This document shows positions 48,490 to 55,513 of a DNA stretch of 64,000 nt, one piece after another. Made by a program: the position numbers and the translations under genes. The DNA is taken from IMG/VR virus record IMGVR_UViG_3300043776_000080, positions 1 through 64,000 of that record, one strand, 5' to 3'. Every line of letters begins with the position of its first letter. Position 1 is the stretch's first letter. The notes beneath the pieces were generated by a model, which saw nothing but the letters and a program-made list of their open reading frames with translations, was not told where the DNA came from and searched no databases. The stretch is from a virus.

Positions 48490-48598
48490 ACAAACTTTCA
48501 ATTCTCAAAGAACTTGGTGGGGGCGCCCCGCTCTCAAACGTTGACGCCCCGGTGTGCGTTTTTGGCGACCCCGCCGGGCCACCGGAGGAGCACACACA

Positions 48599-48715
48599 AT
48601 GGCAAGCTTTTTACCCGGAGCTGCTAACCGCGCCATTTGCCGAACTCACGTCCGCAAAGCTGGCTGCATTTCAACTATAACAGCAGACTTTTTTGAAACG
48701 CAAGTGAAATTTTGA
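48599..48715 (+). CDS. 38-residue protein, lone rightward frame
   Basis: Strong Shine-Dalgarno GGAGGAG 8 nt before ATG. Product MASFLPGAANRAICRTHVRK..., with two Cys (ICRTHVRKAGC) that might bind metal. Convergent with the gene at 48717. Unknown. Confidence 0.45.
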   Translation: MASFLPGAANRAICRTHVRKAGCISTITADFFETQVKF

Positions 48716-48716
48716 A

Positions 48717-49076
48717 TTAAATTTGCCCGAGCAGCGCCACCGCGAAATCTCCGGTCTTGGCAACGTCGATATAGTATTGACCTGGAAGGATTACTTGCGA
48801 TGGCGTCAAGTTGATCTGCGTCTGCCCACCCGGCGGAATAATATCAAGAACGTTTGTAAAACTCGTGACATCCGCGGATCCGCTGGTATTGATCAGATAG
48901 ACGCTGCTGCCGTTTCCGGGGGCCGCCCGAATCTGCAATAACGCGAATTGCTGCTGGCTCGACCCGAGATCGGCATAGTTGCTAGTCAATGAAATGGCAC
49001 TGCCAGCCGCCGGCGGTTTCAGGATGCCGGTCGGCACCATGGCAGTCTTGAACGGGAGTGCGTTTGGTAACGCCAT
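48717..49076 (-). CDS. 119-residue beta-rich virion-like protein
   Basis: MALPNALPFKTAMVPTGILK..., with SSVYLINTSGSADVTSFTNV and PPGGQTQINLTPSQVILPGQ typical of small head or fibre beta sandwiches. TATACT stands exactly 6 nt before the ATG with no Shine-Dalgarno. It is away from the other structural genes. Role inferred. Confidence 0.6.
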   Translation of the reverse strand: MALPNALPFKTAMVPTGILKPPAAGSAISLTSNYADLGSSQQQFALLQIRAAPGNGSSVYLINTSGSADVTSFTNVLDIIPPGGQTQINLTPSQVILPGQYYIDVAKTGDFAVALLGQI

Positions 49077-49082
49077 GGCCGC

Positions 49083-49088
49083 AGTATA
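49083..49088 (-). promoter_or_regulatory. -10-like TATACT, leaderless layout
   Basis: Minus strand TATACT, 6 nt (GCGGCC), ATG at 49076. A GTTGACG box lies further upstream (22-nt spacing), which is too far for a normal -35. Confidence 0.5.
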
Positions 49089-49129
49089 CGCTATTTTGCG
49101 GTAACATAAACGTCAACCTTTTCACCGGT

Positions 49130-49276
49130 TTAGCCGCTCTTCTTGTCTTCGATGTCCTGACGGTTTACACGCCAGGTACGACCGATCTTGGTCGCAGGCA
49201 ATTCGCCGGAGCGAACCCAGTTGTATACGGTGCGCCGGGTGACCCCCAACTCAGAGGCCACCGCTTCCGGCGCCAT
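49130..49276 (-). CDS. Excisionase-type helix-turn-helix protein
   Basis: 48 residues: MAPEAVASELGVTRRTVYNW, then VRSGELPATKIGRTWRVNRQ. This is the winged MerR/excisionase-type HTH seen in small phage DNA-binding proteins. It starts 4 nt after the vWA gene stop, in the same operon. Could regulate or help DNA rearrangement; no integrase is in view. Confidence 0.8.
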   Translation of the reverse strand: MAPEAVASELGVTRRTVYNWVRSGELPATKIGRTWRVNRQDIEDKKSG

Positions 49277-49280
49277 GTAC

Positions 49281-50126
49281 TTAACTGCGAACCTTCCACT
49301 GTGTTCTTGGCTTGTTCGTAGGCCGCTTCGTTTTGGCCGGATCGAAAGTGATACTCCCGGTCGGGTTGGTGACGATGGAGGGAATATGGACGGTGGCGGG
49401 AATATGAAACGTGCTCGGCTCAGCAGGCCGACCTCCGATCATCGAATTCCGCTCATCCACGGTAAAGCATGCCATCATGCGGGCATGCGCTGAGCCAACA
49501 CCGTGTGAAGTTGTGGCACTCGCATAGCGCATGGCGCTGTTCGAAACGTTAGCATAAACGCTCGCTTCGTTGCCAACCATGTAGTTTGCGCAGTCCGTTG
49601 CGGCGATCCCCATCGATCCGCCGACCGCAGCACTGTCGATGTTGGCGCCCAAAAAGATGAACTTCCAACCTTCGGCTTCTTTCTCGCTGATCAGCTTCTT
49701 GATTGATCCCAGGTTGAATTCCTGGCTGGCATTCTCCATGCCGTCAGTGATGATCACCGTGAGCACGCCGCGGGACTTGGCGTCCACCCGGCGGACGCAT
49801 TCGCCGATCGCGTCGTATAGCGGGGTCATCCCACGTGGCTGGTAGGTTGTGTTGTTGAGTTCGGGAACATCGGCAAGCGGCTTGTCAACGTAGCTAACGG
49901 TCAGCTCCGGCTGGTTAGCCGGCGTGTCGAATTGGATCAGACTGACGTTGTAGTTGTTGTCCTTGTCAGCCTTCAGCCCTTTCAGATATTCATTGTAACC
50001 GGAAATGGTGCCATCCTGGCAGGATTGCATGGATCCGGAACGATCGAGAACAACGTTGACGAGAATTTCTTTAGCGGTTGCGGTGGCCGGCGCCGTAGCG
50101 GTATCCGGCTCTTGTGTGGTTGTCAT
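49281..50126 (-). CDS. vWA-domain protein
   Basis: 281 residues. A Thr/Ala-rich N-terminus, then a von Willebrand A domain with a complete MIDAS (DRSGSMQ at ~29-35, PRGMTPLYDAIG near 100, ITDGMENAS near 128). The C-terminal ~80 residues look unstructured (FHIPATVHIPSIVTNPTGSI). Similar phage proteins accompany Ro60-like or tellurium-type modules. A TTGCTT-17-TATGAT promoter ends 6 nt before the ATG. Confidence 0.85.
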   Translation of the reverse strand: MTTTQEPDTATAPATATAKEILVNVVLDRSGSMQSCQDGTISGYNEYLKGLKADKDNNYNVSLIQFDTPANQPELTVSYVDKPLADVPELNNTTYQPRGMTPLYDAIGECVRRVDAKSRGVLTVIITDGMENASQEFNLGSIKKLISEKEAEGWKFIFLGANIDSAAVGGSMGIAATDCANYMVGNEASVYANVSNSAMRYASATTSHGVGSAHARMMACFTVDERNSMIGGRPAEPSTFHIPATVHIPSIVTNPTGSITFDPAKTKRPTNKPRTQWKVRS

Positions 50127-50132
50127 GCACCT

Positions 50133-50161
50133 ATCATACGATAGGAAATAATAGGAAGCAA
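50133..50161 (-). promoter_or_regulatory. Sigma-70-type promoter TTGCTT-17-TATGAT, leaderless
   Basis: -35 TTGCTT (50156-50161) and -10 TATGAT (50133-50138), 17-nt spacing, 6 nt before the ATG at 50126. One of the best two-box examples of the leaderless layout. Confidence 0.7.
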
Positions 50162-50173
50162 GGGGAAATTCAT

Positions 50174-50191
50174 CACTCCTATATAGGAGTG
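50174..50191. repeat. Palindromic boundary element, copy 8
   Basis: Perfect CACTCCTATATAGGAGTG. Read leftward it provides the codons ACT CCT ATA TAG that close the frame continuing from 50314. Confidence 0.9.
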
Positions 50192-50313
50192 TTTTGGTGG
50201 GTTAGCCCCCATGCTCGGTCGTTTGTGAGCTGACGCACCATCGGCTGATCACGATCATGCCATGTTGTGTTGGTCTCGATGGGGGCGTGAAACAGCGAGC
50301 CGGAGATGGCGCA

Positions 50314-50493
50314 TCATTCCGACTCTTCGCTATGGTGATTGGCTTCCGGTGTCGATCTTACGACGAGCAGCTCAGCAACCGGATGCGCCCGGTTAACGCT
50401 TGCCTCTAGACCTGCGCCAATCGACTTCGGCAGGCTCACACCGCCCGGAACTACAGCCTCTCTGTTATGGTATCTCGTTAAAAACATTACCAT
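50314..50493 (-). CDS. 59-residue protein, frame continues past TGA
   Basis: MVMFLTRYHNREAVVPGGVS..., ending STPEANHHSEESE. Its ATG overlaps the stop of the lipoprotein gene (TAATG). After the TGA the same frame runs on for 44 codons of protein-like sequence (LFHAPIETNTTWHDRDQPMV, then RQLTNDRAWGL) to a TAG inside palindrome copy 8. This could be a disrupted gene or programmed readthrough. Family unknown. Confidence 0.5.
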   Translation of the reverse strand: MVMFLTRYHNREAVVPGGVSLPKSIGAGLEASVNRAHPVAELLVVRSTPEANHHSEESE

Positions 50494-51059
50494 TACTTGT
50501 GCGCGGCCTTCCAGGCAGCGACTTTGGTCAGTGTGTCCTTGGCGGTTGCCACCGATTTCTTCAGCTTCTGACGATCGCCGTAGGATGGCTTCCAGTTCGC
50601 CGTTTTCTTATTGAACGACGAGATCGCATTGGAACTGATCCCACTGGTCGTAGTCCCAAGCTGTTGCTGGACTTGGGTTATAAACGCAGCCACGGCGTTG
50701 GCAATCCCATTCACGAGCGCGACCGCATTCGCCGGGGCACCGGGGATGTTCGGGACCACGATAGCCGCAAAGTCCGCAATGATGCTCGACGCTTTGATCG
50801 CATTACTGTCGCTGCTGGCCAGCTCCGCGTCCACTTTCACAACTGCCGCGGAGACATCGCCGGTGTAATCAACGATCAAGGTGGCTACTGGAACCGGGAT
50901 GACACCCGAGGCTGCCAGAAGCGGCGCCGTCACAGCGGCTGCAGCCGCAGCATCGGAAACGACGTCGAGCGCCACAGTGAGTTGAGAGGCGGTGCACCCG
51001 ATCATGGTCAATGCCACGAGGGCCAGAACGAAGAGTTTGCTGCCGATGTTTCTTTTCAT
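50493..51059 (-). CDS. Phage lipoprotein
   Basis: 188 residues. Signal MKRNIGSKLFVLALVALTMI then GC: a good lipobox (TMIGC) for lipidation at the Cys. The mature part is Ala/Val-rich and helical (VDYTGDVSAAVVKVDAELAS), ending in a Lys-rich helix. TACAAT lies 6 nt before this ATG, favouring it over an upstream start. Candidate superinfection exclusion or outer spanin-like protein. Confidence 0.7.
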   Translation of the reverse strand: MKRNIGSKLFVLALVALTMIGCTASQLTVALDVVSDAAAAAAVTAPLLAASGVIPVPVATLIVDYTGDVSAAVVKVDAELASSDSNAIKASSIIADFAAIVVPNIPGAPANAVALVNGIANAVAAFITQVQQQLGTTTSGISSNAISSFNKKTANWKPSYGDRQKLKKSVATAKDTLTKVAAWKAAHK

Positions 51060-51065
51060 GGAGAC

Positions 51066-51071
51066 ATTGTA
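51066..51071 (-). promoter_or_regulatory. -10-like TACAAT, leaderless layout
   Basis: Minus strand TACAAT, 6 nt (GTCTCC), then the lipoprotein ATG. No Shine-Dalgarno. Confidence 0.5.
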
Positions 51072-51101
51072 CAGCAAGCCTGGCCCTGACCAGGCACTTT
51101 T

Positions 51102-51479
51102 TTATTGCTCCGCCGCAAATAGGCCCATGGCCGTTGAGGAGTACGCCGAATTCGAAGCTAGGAACTGTCCTTTCCAGCCCCAATCGTCGAGCACGTATTG
51201 GCTGAACTCGTGCTCCTGGAGCTCAATCACGTCCTCCGTGGACATCTCCAACATACGAATGACTTTGTTGTATTCGCGCGTCTGGTCGACCGGCTCCACA
51301 AGGCTAACCGTTCGCCGGATGCGTTTACCCGCCTTGGCTTCATTCAACATCGCGTCGAGTTCCTTGATCGCCGCACTGCGGTAGCCCTCAATCGCCTCTT
51401 CGAAAATCTTCCGATGTTGTTCGCGATTCTTTCGAACCACATCCAAAAGCTCGTTACGATTCACTTTCACGTAGTTCAT
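51102..51479 (-). CDS. 125-residue helical protein
   Basis: MNYVKVNRNELLDVVRKNRE..., HRKIFEEAIEGYRSAAIKEL, EYNKVIRMLEMSTEDVIELQ, FSQYVLDDWGWKGQFLASN. This pattern is familiar from many large phage genomes but has no known function. Start placed at MNYVKVN. Confidence 0.65.
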   Translation of the reverse strand: MNYVKVNRNELLDVVRKNREQHRKIFEEAIEGYRSAAIKELDAMLNEAKAGKRIRRTVSLVEPVDQTREYNKVIRMLEMSTEDVIELQEHEFSQYVLDDWGWKGQFLASNSAYSSTAMGLFAAEQ

Positions 51480-51492
51480 AATCCGCTCCGTT

Positions 51493-51678
51493 CTACCTTG
51501 ACCACGTCCGCGCCCGCCGGCGGCGCCGTGGCAGTTTGATTTTCCCTGAGAGCCTCGCCAAATCCCGGCGCACCTTCACCCAGGTTCGGACATGCGGCGG
51601 GCCGCAGTCCATCGAATCCCGCAACTCATCCATAATGAGCCCCAGCGCGCGGTAGATGGTCTTTCGCGCGTCATTCAC
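51493..51678 (-). CDS. 61-residue protein with basic C-terminus
   Basis: MNDARKTIYRALGLIMDELR..., ending KLPRRRRRARTWSR. Start adjoins the upstream stop. Might bind nucleic acid through its Arg tail. Unknown. Confidence 0.5.
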   Translation of the reverse strand: MNDARKTIYRALGLIMDELRDSMDCGPPHVRTWVKVRRDLARLSGKIKLPRRRRRARTWSR

Positions 51679-52080
51679 TTAGTCAGTGCTCGCTTCTTCA
51701 TCGGCCGGCGGCTCTTCCTCGGATGGCGGCTGCAGGTTCATCCCGAGCTGAGCGTCGGCCTGGGTCATTGCCTCGACCCGGATCTCCTCGTTGGTGTCCA
51801 CGCGCACGAGCGTCTTCTGGCCAGAACCAGGAGTGCCCATGATCCACATGCAATCCATTTCCTTGAGATCGTAGCCTCGGTTGATTTTGTGTTGGAGATC
51901 CTCTTTTTTGTTCGTCAGCGTTTCCAGGGTCGCCGCAAATTCCTTATTGGAAGCCTTCTTGGCCGACTCAATGTCATCGATCTCCTGACACACTTGCGCC
52001 AGTTCGGTGCCGAGAATCGCTTTGTCTTGGTCGAACAGCTTGACCTTCACTTGCTCTTTGATCGTCTCATTTTCTGCCAT
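51679..52080 (-). CDS. 133-residue coiled-coil protein
   Basis: A long N-terminal coiled coil (KAILGTELAQVCQEIDDIES...FAATLETLTNKKEDLQHKIN), a middle WIMGTPGSGQKTLVRVD that superficially resembles a P-loop but lacks the rest, and an acidic disordered tail. Operon member; unknown. Confidence 0.6.
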   Translation of the reverse strand: MAENETIKEQVKVKLFDQDKAILGTELAQVCQEIDDIESAKKASNKEFAATLETLTNKKEDLQHKINRGYDLKEMDCMWIMGTPGSGQKTLVRVDTNEEIRVEAMTQADAQLGMNLQPPSEEEPPADEEASTD

Positions 52081-52421
52081 TTTTTTGATCCCTTACAAGT
52101 TGCCTCACCACCGCGCGAAACCGCGCAGTCCCATGGTCCGGGTTTGTTTTGCGCCCAATCGATGATCATGCTTTCCTGGCGCGTGAATATCTTTTCCTTG
52201 GCGTGTGACACTCCGCAATCCAGGAACAGGCTCAGCCCCTGGTCTTTCACATCTTTGATCGAAGTCCCGCTACACTTTGCATCAAACGCTTTCTGGGCTA
52301 GGTACTCAAGCTGCGTCGCCCTGACGGAATCGTCGTGCACACACGATTCGACCAAGCTGACAAGCAAGGAGACGACTATGATAATCAGGCAGAACGGACC
52401 TGCGATAACATGTGTTTTCAT
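52047..52421 (-). CDS. Signal-anchored Cys-containing protein
   Basis: 124 residues from the ATG that overlaps the upstream stop (ATGA). Hydrophobic segment at 7-25 (AGPFCLIIIVVSLLVSLVE), then a region with Cys at ~27, 50, 69, 99 and 109, likely disulphide-bonded outside the cytoplasm. Basic tail KKWQKMRRSKSK. Unknown; envelope location inferred. Confidence 0.55.
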   Translation of the reverse strand: MKTHVIAGPFCLIIIVVSLLVSLVESCVHDDSVRATQLEYLAQKAFDAKCSGTSIKDVKDQGLSLFLDCGVSHAKEKIFTRQESMIIDWAQNKPGPWDCAVSRGGEATCKGSKKWQKMRRSKSK

Positions 52422-52885
52422 TCCGTGAACCTTACTAACGGACAGATTTTGGCTTTCTTGGCCTTGATGTAGGTGAAGATGATTTTCGCCGGGCCAGGTG
52501 ATTTTTTCAGTTTTTCTGGTCGCTGACGATTTAGCCATTCGACCAACCACAGCGGGGGCTCTCGTTCCGAGAGCAAAATGCAGACGTAAACGATCCCGAG
52601 TAGACCTACGATCACGCCGATAACCCACGCGAGAGCTTCCAGGTACGCCCGCAAACCGTTGTAGCGAATCGGCAAGTACACGAAAGCGACGACCACCGCA
52701 CCCAAAACGGCAAACTGGAAAAGAAACATAAACGGGATCCAGATCAAGAAGACTCGCATGAAACGACACAAATCCGTGTGCTCGCGGGCCTCTCGATCCT
52801 GGTAATCCCGAAGGTTGAACTCATCCAACAAGTCCAACGCGCGCACATACGCACGGTAGATCCATGATTGCTTACTGATCGTCAT
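52418..52885 (-). CDS. Two-helix membrane protein
   Basis: 155 residues with helices at ~45-71 (FLIWIPFMFLFQFAVLGAVVV) and ~85-106 (LAWVIGVIVGLLGIVYVCIL). Cytoplasmic charged ends. Overlaps both neighbours by 4 nt. No lysis motif. Confidence 0.6.
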   Translation of the reverse strand: MTISKQSWIYRAYVRALDLLDEFNLRDYQDREAREHTDLCRFMRVFLIWIPFMFLFQFAVLGAVVVAFVYLPIRYNGLRAYLEALAWVIGVIVGLLGIVYVCILLSEREPPLWLVEWLNRQRPEKLKKSPGPAKIIFTYIKAKKAKICPLVRFTE

Positions 52886-53094
52886 TTGTTTTTGAAGTGC
52901 TCTTCGAGCGCGTCCTGAGCTTCCTTCTGTCCAGCGTACTGGCCCGGAAGAAGCTGACCGAAACCACCCCGGTCGGCTGGGAAAGCCGACCGGTCATAAA
53001 TCACCCACCTGCAGCAGTTGTACCGCATGGCGTAACCCAACAACCTGTCCCCGTCATACAGTGTGCAGGAGACCGATCCTTCCGCCCAGTGCAT
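52882..53094 (-). CDS. 70-residue protein
   Basis: MHWAEGSVSCTLYDGDRLLG..., then YNCCRWVIYDRSAFPADRGG, helical end QDALEEHFKNK. Coupled by a 1-nt overlap upstream and 4-nt downstream. Unknown. Confidence 0.55.
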   Translation of the reverse strand: MHWAEGSVSCTLYDGDRLLGYAMRYNCCRWVIYDRSAFPADRGGFGQLLPGQYAGQKEAQDALEEHFKNK

Positions 53095-53294
53095 CAGGAA
53101 TCAATCCCGTCTATCCACCAAACCTTACCGCACTTGGTGCATTCGTGTTTCTCGTCTTCGTACGCGCCATCTTCCGATTCCCACAAGAGCCAACGATGAT
53201 GCTCGGCGTCACCGCAATATCGGCACGGATAAGTACTCTTACGCCAGCCGCCCGTAAATTCGCCGGCGCTTTCTGGTATCGGAGCTGTATGCAT
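53094..53294 (-). CDS. Zinc-ribbon protein, 66 residues
   Basis: CRYCGDAEHHRWLLWES and CTKCGKVWWIDG form a CxxC...CxxC ribbon. Start overlaps the upstream stop by 1 nt. Probably nucleic acid or protein binding. Unknown partner. Confidence 0.65.
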   Translation of the reverse strand: MHTAPIPESAGEFTGGWRKSTYPCRYCGDAEHHRWLLWESEDGAYEDEKHECTKCGKVWWIDGIDS

Positions 53295-54049
53295 CAGGCC
53301 GCACGCCTCGTAATGTTCGCGATCCGCCGGAAGCGCTGCTCATCCGCTTCGAGGAGTAATTTCTGCGCGAGTAGATTGTCCGAAAATGGCACCTGTGCCG
53401 ATGGGTGGATGCACATGGTCTCGACCAACCGGCCGCCTTCGAACACTTCAATATTCCCAGCCCAACCGTGCTTGATCCGGTAGACACGCTTGCCGGCGTC
53501 GCGAATGACTTCGAAGTACCGATGGTTGCGGAACTGCTCGAGTTGCTTGTCGTCCAAGTGCTCGGCCAGAAGCTTTTCAGCCGTGGATTCAGCGGTTACC
53601 GCAATCTTCTTTGTTTCCTCAACTTGGCGCCACCTCTCTTGTTGCTGTGCTGCAGCTTCTTGTGCCAAACGGGTGGCTTCGGCAGCTCGGTAAGGACGGA
53701 TGGCCATCTGATTCCACGCTGCTTGTTGTTGCTGGGCTTGCCCGGCGCCAGCCGCCTGTGTGCCCTGCGCGCCACTTCCCATCCCTTGTGCCCAAGATTG
53801 CCAGATACCGTCGCTCGTCATGACGTAATAGTCATTTACCCAGTTTCCCCATACAGCCGCCGGCACAGTGACGTAGCTGGCCGTGGCGGTGCTGTAAGAG
53901 ACCGCGACATTGTAGTACACGTAGTTGTTCGAAATACAGCCGGATGTGACAGAGGTGTATGGCTGCGAACCACTGGGATCGACGCCACAGGTGTAAGGCC
54001 CGTTAGACATCCCAAGCAGCGACCCAAGGCAACTCCCAAGACCAGCCAC
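53294..54049 (-). CDS. 251-residue protein with conserved C-terminal domain
   Basis: N-terminal half is low-complexity (Ser/Tyr/Thr then a Gln/Ala-rich stretch QAAGAGQAQQQQAAWNQM). A coiled helix follows (LAQEAAAQQQERWRQVEETK). The C-terminal ~80 residues (YRIKHGWAGNIEVFEGGRLV) look like a folded domain I have seen beside the next gene type. Function unknown. Confidence 0.55.
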   Translation of the reverse strand: MAGLGSCLGSLLGMSNGPYTCGVDPSGSQPYTSVTSGCISNNYVYYNVAVSYSTATASYVTVPAAVWGNWVNDYYVMTSDGIWQSWAQGMGSGAQGTQAAGAGQAQQQQAAWNQMAIRPYRAAEATRLAQEAAAQQQERWRQVEETKKIAVTAESTAEKLLAEHLDDKQLEQFRNHRYFEVIRDAGKRVYRIKHGWAGNIEVFEGGRLVETMCIHPSAQVPFSDNLLAQKLLLEADEQRFRRIANITRRAA

Positions 54050-54327
54050 TACCGACTCCCACCCTGAAGCGGCGGGGCGAGGATGACAGTCTCGGCCTCC
54101 GGATCGAACTTGTCCATCACCTCGCCTTTGTCACCCTTGCGGTTGACGCGGTAGGCCATGTAGCCTTTGGCTTTCATGCTCTGGAACTGTGCGCGGGCGA
54201 CCTCAACCTCGGCTGTTTTGTCCGAGTTCCACATCGTCTTTAGGTCGCCAGACGAGTTCATTGTCGCCATGAGGTGCTGACCGGGCTCGCGCTCGGTCGC
54301 CATGATCTGGCTGAAAGTTTGTGACAT
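54049..54327 (-). CDS. 92-residue conserved-looking protein
   Basis: MSQTFSQIMATEREPGQHLM..., core SGDLKTMWNSDKTAEVEVAR then FQSMKAKGYMAYRVNRKGDK and a FDPEAETVILAPPLQGG end. The small alpha/beta look recurs in phages and bacteria beside vWA-type operons; I cannot name it. Start coupled to the upstream gene region. Confidence 0.6.
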   Translation of the reverse strand: MSQTFSQIMATEREPGQHLMATMNSSGDLKTMWNSDKTAEVEVARAQFQSMKAKGYMAYRVNRKGDKGEVMDKFDPEAETVILAPPLQGGSR

Positions 54328-54338
54328 CGATTCTCCTC

Positions 54339-54587
54339 CTACTTTCCTGAAATGTCGGCATCAACCGCTTTCACTGTTTGCGTGAATTCGTAATCCATGG
54401 CAGCGATTCGAACAGAAACCTCATCGAGAACGAGCTTTTCGCGGTGGCGAATTGCCGCGCTCACGCTCTCGACCATCTTCGCGTAAGTCTCGGGCGAGAT
54501 CTCCTCGATGAACGGATTCAGCGCCGCGCGCGCCGCCTTGTCGATCGACTCTTTATCGAAGATGCCGTTCATCGCGTCCCGCCTCAT
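54339..54587 (-). CDS. 82-residue helical protein
   Basis: MRRDAMNGIFDKESIDKAAR..., all helix (AKMVESVSAAIRHREKLVLD). An internal ATG five codons in is an alternative start. First gene of this leftward operon; a GTTGAC box lies ~40 bp upstream. Unknown. Confidence 0.55.
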   Translation of the reverse strand: MRRDAMNGIFDKESIDKAARAALNPFIEEISPETYAKMVESVSAAIRHREKLVLDEVSVRIAAMDYEFTQTVKAVDADISGK

Positions 54588-54676
54588 GGGAGTCGATAAC
54601 CATTTCGCCTCCGAATTTAAGTCAACAGATTATCAGGGTGTAACGGAAAACGCAAGCAAAATCGCAGAAGTTGTGG

Positions 54677-54682
54677 TACGAT
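54677..54682 (+). promoter_or_regulatory. -10-like TACGAT, leaderless layout
   Basis: TACGAT ends 6 nt before the ATG at 54689; no Shine-Dalgarno in between. Confidence 0.45.
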
Positions 54683-54688
54683 CCTGGT

Positions 54689-54916
54689 ATGGCACAACCG
54701 ATGACAGCAGAATGGATCGAAGACGTCTTCACGTACCACGCGCCAGACGAAGAACAGCGAGGGAAATACGAGCGCCTGCGCGCCGCTGCGAAGGAGTTTG
54801 CGAAGGTGCTGGCGGAGGAAACGCCGTTATGCGCTGATCAATTTGCAGCGATGCGGCTACTCCGGGAAACCGTGATGACGGCGAACGCGGCGATCGCGTT
54901 GAAGGGAAAGGTTTGA
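54689..54916 (+). CDS. acb2: Acb2/Tad1-hairpin family cyclic-nucleotide sponge
   Basis: 75 residues: EWIEDVFTYHAPDEEQRGKY, ERLRAAAKEFAKVLAEETPL, then RLLRETVMTANAAIAL. This is the hallmark pattern (FxYHxP...KYxxIR...A..xLREAVMTANAAIA) of the small helical-hairpin family that includes phage Acb2. Acb2 hexamers bind cyclic di- and trinucleotides made by host CBASS-type defences and stop effector activation. It stands alone, read rightward, between the leftward operon and the second tRNA array. Sequester function is by family. Confidence 0.87.
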   Translation: MAQPMTAEWIEDVFTYHAPDEEQRGKYERLRAAAKEFAKVLAEETPLCADQFAAMRLLRETVMTANAAIALKGKV

Positions 54917-54919
54917 CAC

Positions 54920-54997
54920 GGTGGGTGTAGTGTAGCGGCTCTGCACGGGAGGCTGTGAACCTCTCAGCGACCGGATCGACACCGGCCACCCACCCCA
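54920..54997 (+). tRNA. tRNA-His (GTG)
   Basis: Extra G at -1, acceptor GTGGGTG/CACCCAC, arm GGAGG-CTGTGAA-CCTCT, C73, CCA encoded. T-loop starts with A (ATCGACA). Begins 4 nt after the Acb2 stop. Confidence 0.9.
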
Positions 54998-55021
54998 AAG
55001 TTCTGGTAGTATTTGGTTAGC

Positions 55022-55096
55022 GCCCCGTTCGTTCAACGGACAGGACTACAGTCTACGAAGCTGTGAATTCCGGTTCAAATCCGGAGCGGGGTACCA
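55022..55096 (+). tRNA. tRNA-Arg (ACG)
   Basis: Acceptor GCCCCGT/GCGGGGT, D-stem GTTC/GGAC, arm ACAGT-CTACGAA-GCTGT, CCA encoded. A34 would need conversion to inosine by the host. Confidence 0.92.
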
Positions 55097-55110
55097 AAAG
55101 TTTTGTTTGT

Positions 55111-55184
55111 TCCTTGGTAGCTCAACGGTAGAGCACGCGGCTGTTAACCGCGCTATGGGGGTTCGACTCCCTCCCTTGGAGCCA
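55111..55184 (+). tRNA. tRNA-Asn (GTT)
   Basis: Arm CGCGG-CTGTTAA-CCGCG, T-loop TTCGACT, G73, CCA encoded. Acceptor TCCTTGG/CCTTGGA has two T-T mispairs in the middle. Confidence 0.88.
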
Positions 55185-55185
55185 C

Positions 55186-55260
55186 GGCCGGTTCATTCAG
55201 TGGCAAGGATGCGACGCTCTGAACGTCGTCACGTTGGTTCGAGTCCAGCACCGGCTGCCA
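55186..55260 (+). tRNA. tRNA-Gln (CTG)
   Basis: Acceptor GGCCGGT/ACCGGCT, D-stem ATTC/GGAT, arm CGACG-CTCTGAA-CGTCG, G73, CCA encoded. Confidence 0.9.
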
Positions 55261-55267
55261 AGTTCGT

Positions 55268-55341
55268 GGGGGCGTCGTTCAACGGGAGGACTGCTGGTCT
55301 GCACCCAGCCGATGAGGGTTCGATTCCCTTCGCTTCCACCA
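55268..55341 (+). tRNA. tRNA-Ala (TGC), C33
   Basis: Acceptor GGGGGCG/CGCTTCC, D-stem GTTC/GGAC, arm GCTGG-TCTGCAC-CCAGC, CCA encoded. Position 33 is C. Confidence 0.87.
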
Positions 55342-55513
55342 AAGTTCGCCGGCGTAGCACAAACTGAAGGATTGCTCCTTCCATAGAGACGATAAACAAA
55401 ATAGTGCGCCTGGAGCTTGATGCCGGATGAGGCTAGAAGCTGGACGTGGAAATCCAGCCACCAGGAGATGCCGAGTGGAGAATCGGGAATCTCGGCCGCC
55501 GGCGATTCAACTC
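55342..55513. other. Gap after tRNA-Ala with a tRNA-like 5' remnant
   Basis: 172 bp. GCCGGCG TA GCAC (from 55348) looks like the first 13 nt of a tRNA, but no matching 3' acceptor follows. The rest is an untranslated lead into the zinc-binding gene. Confidence 0.3.

Noticed and set aside
48517-48560. tRNA-like 3' end (minus strand ...GCCCCCACCA) right of tRNA-fMet
   Set aside because: No T-arm, anticodon arm or matching 5' strand can be found.
51679-52080. P-loop NTPase from GTPGSGQKT
   Set aside because: The segment only resembles a Walker A and no other NTPase motif or fold context is present in the 133-residue protein.
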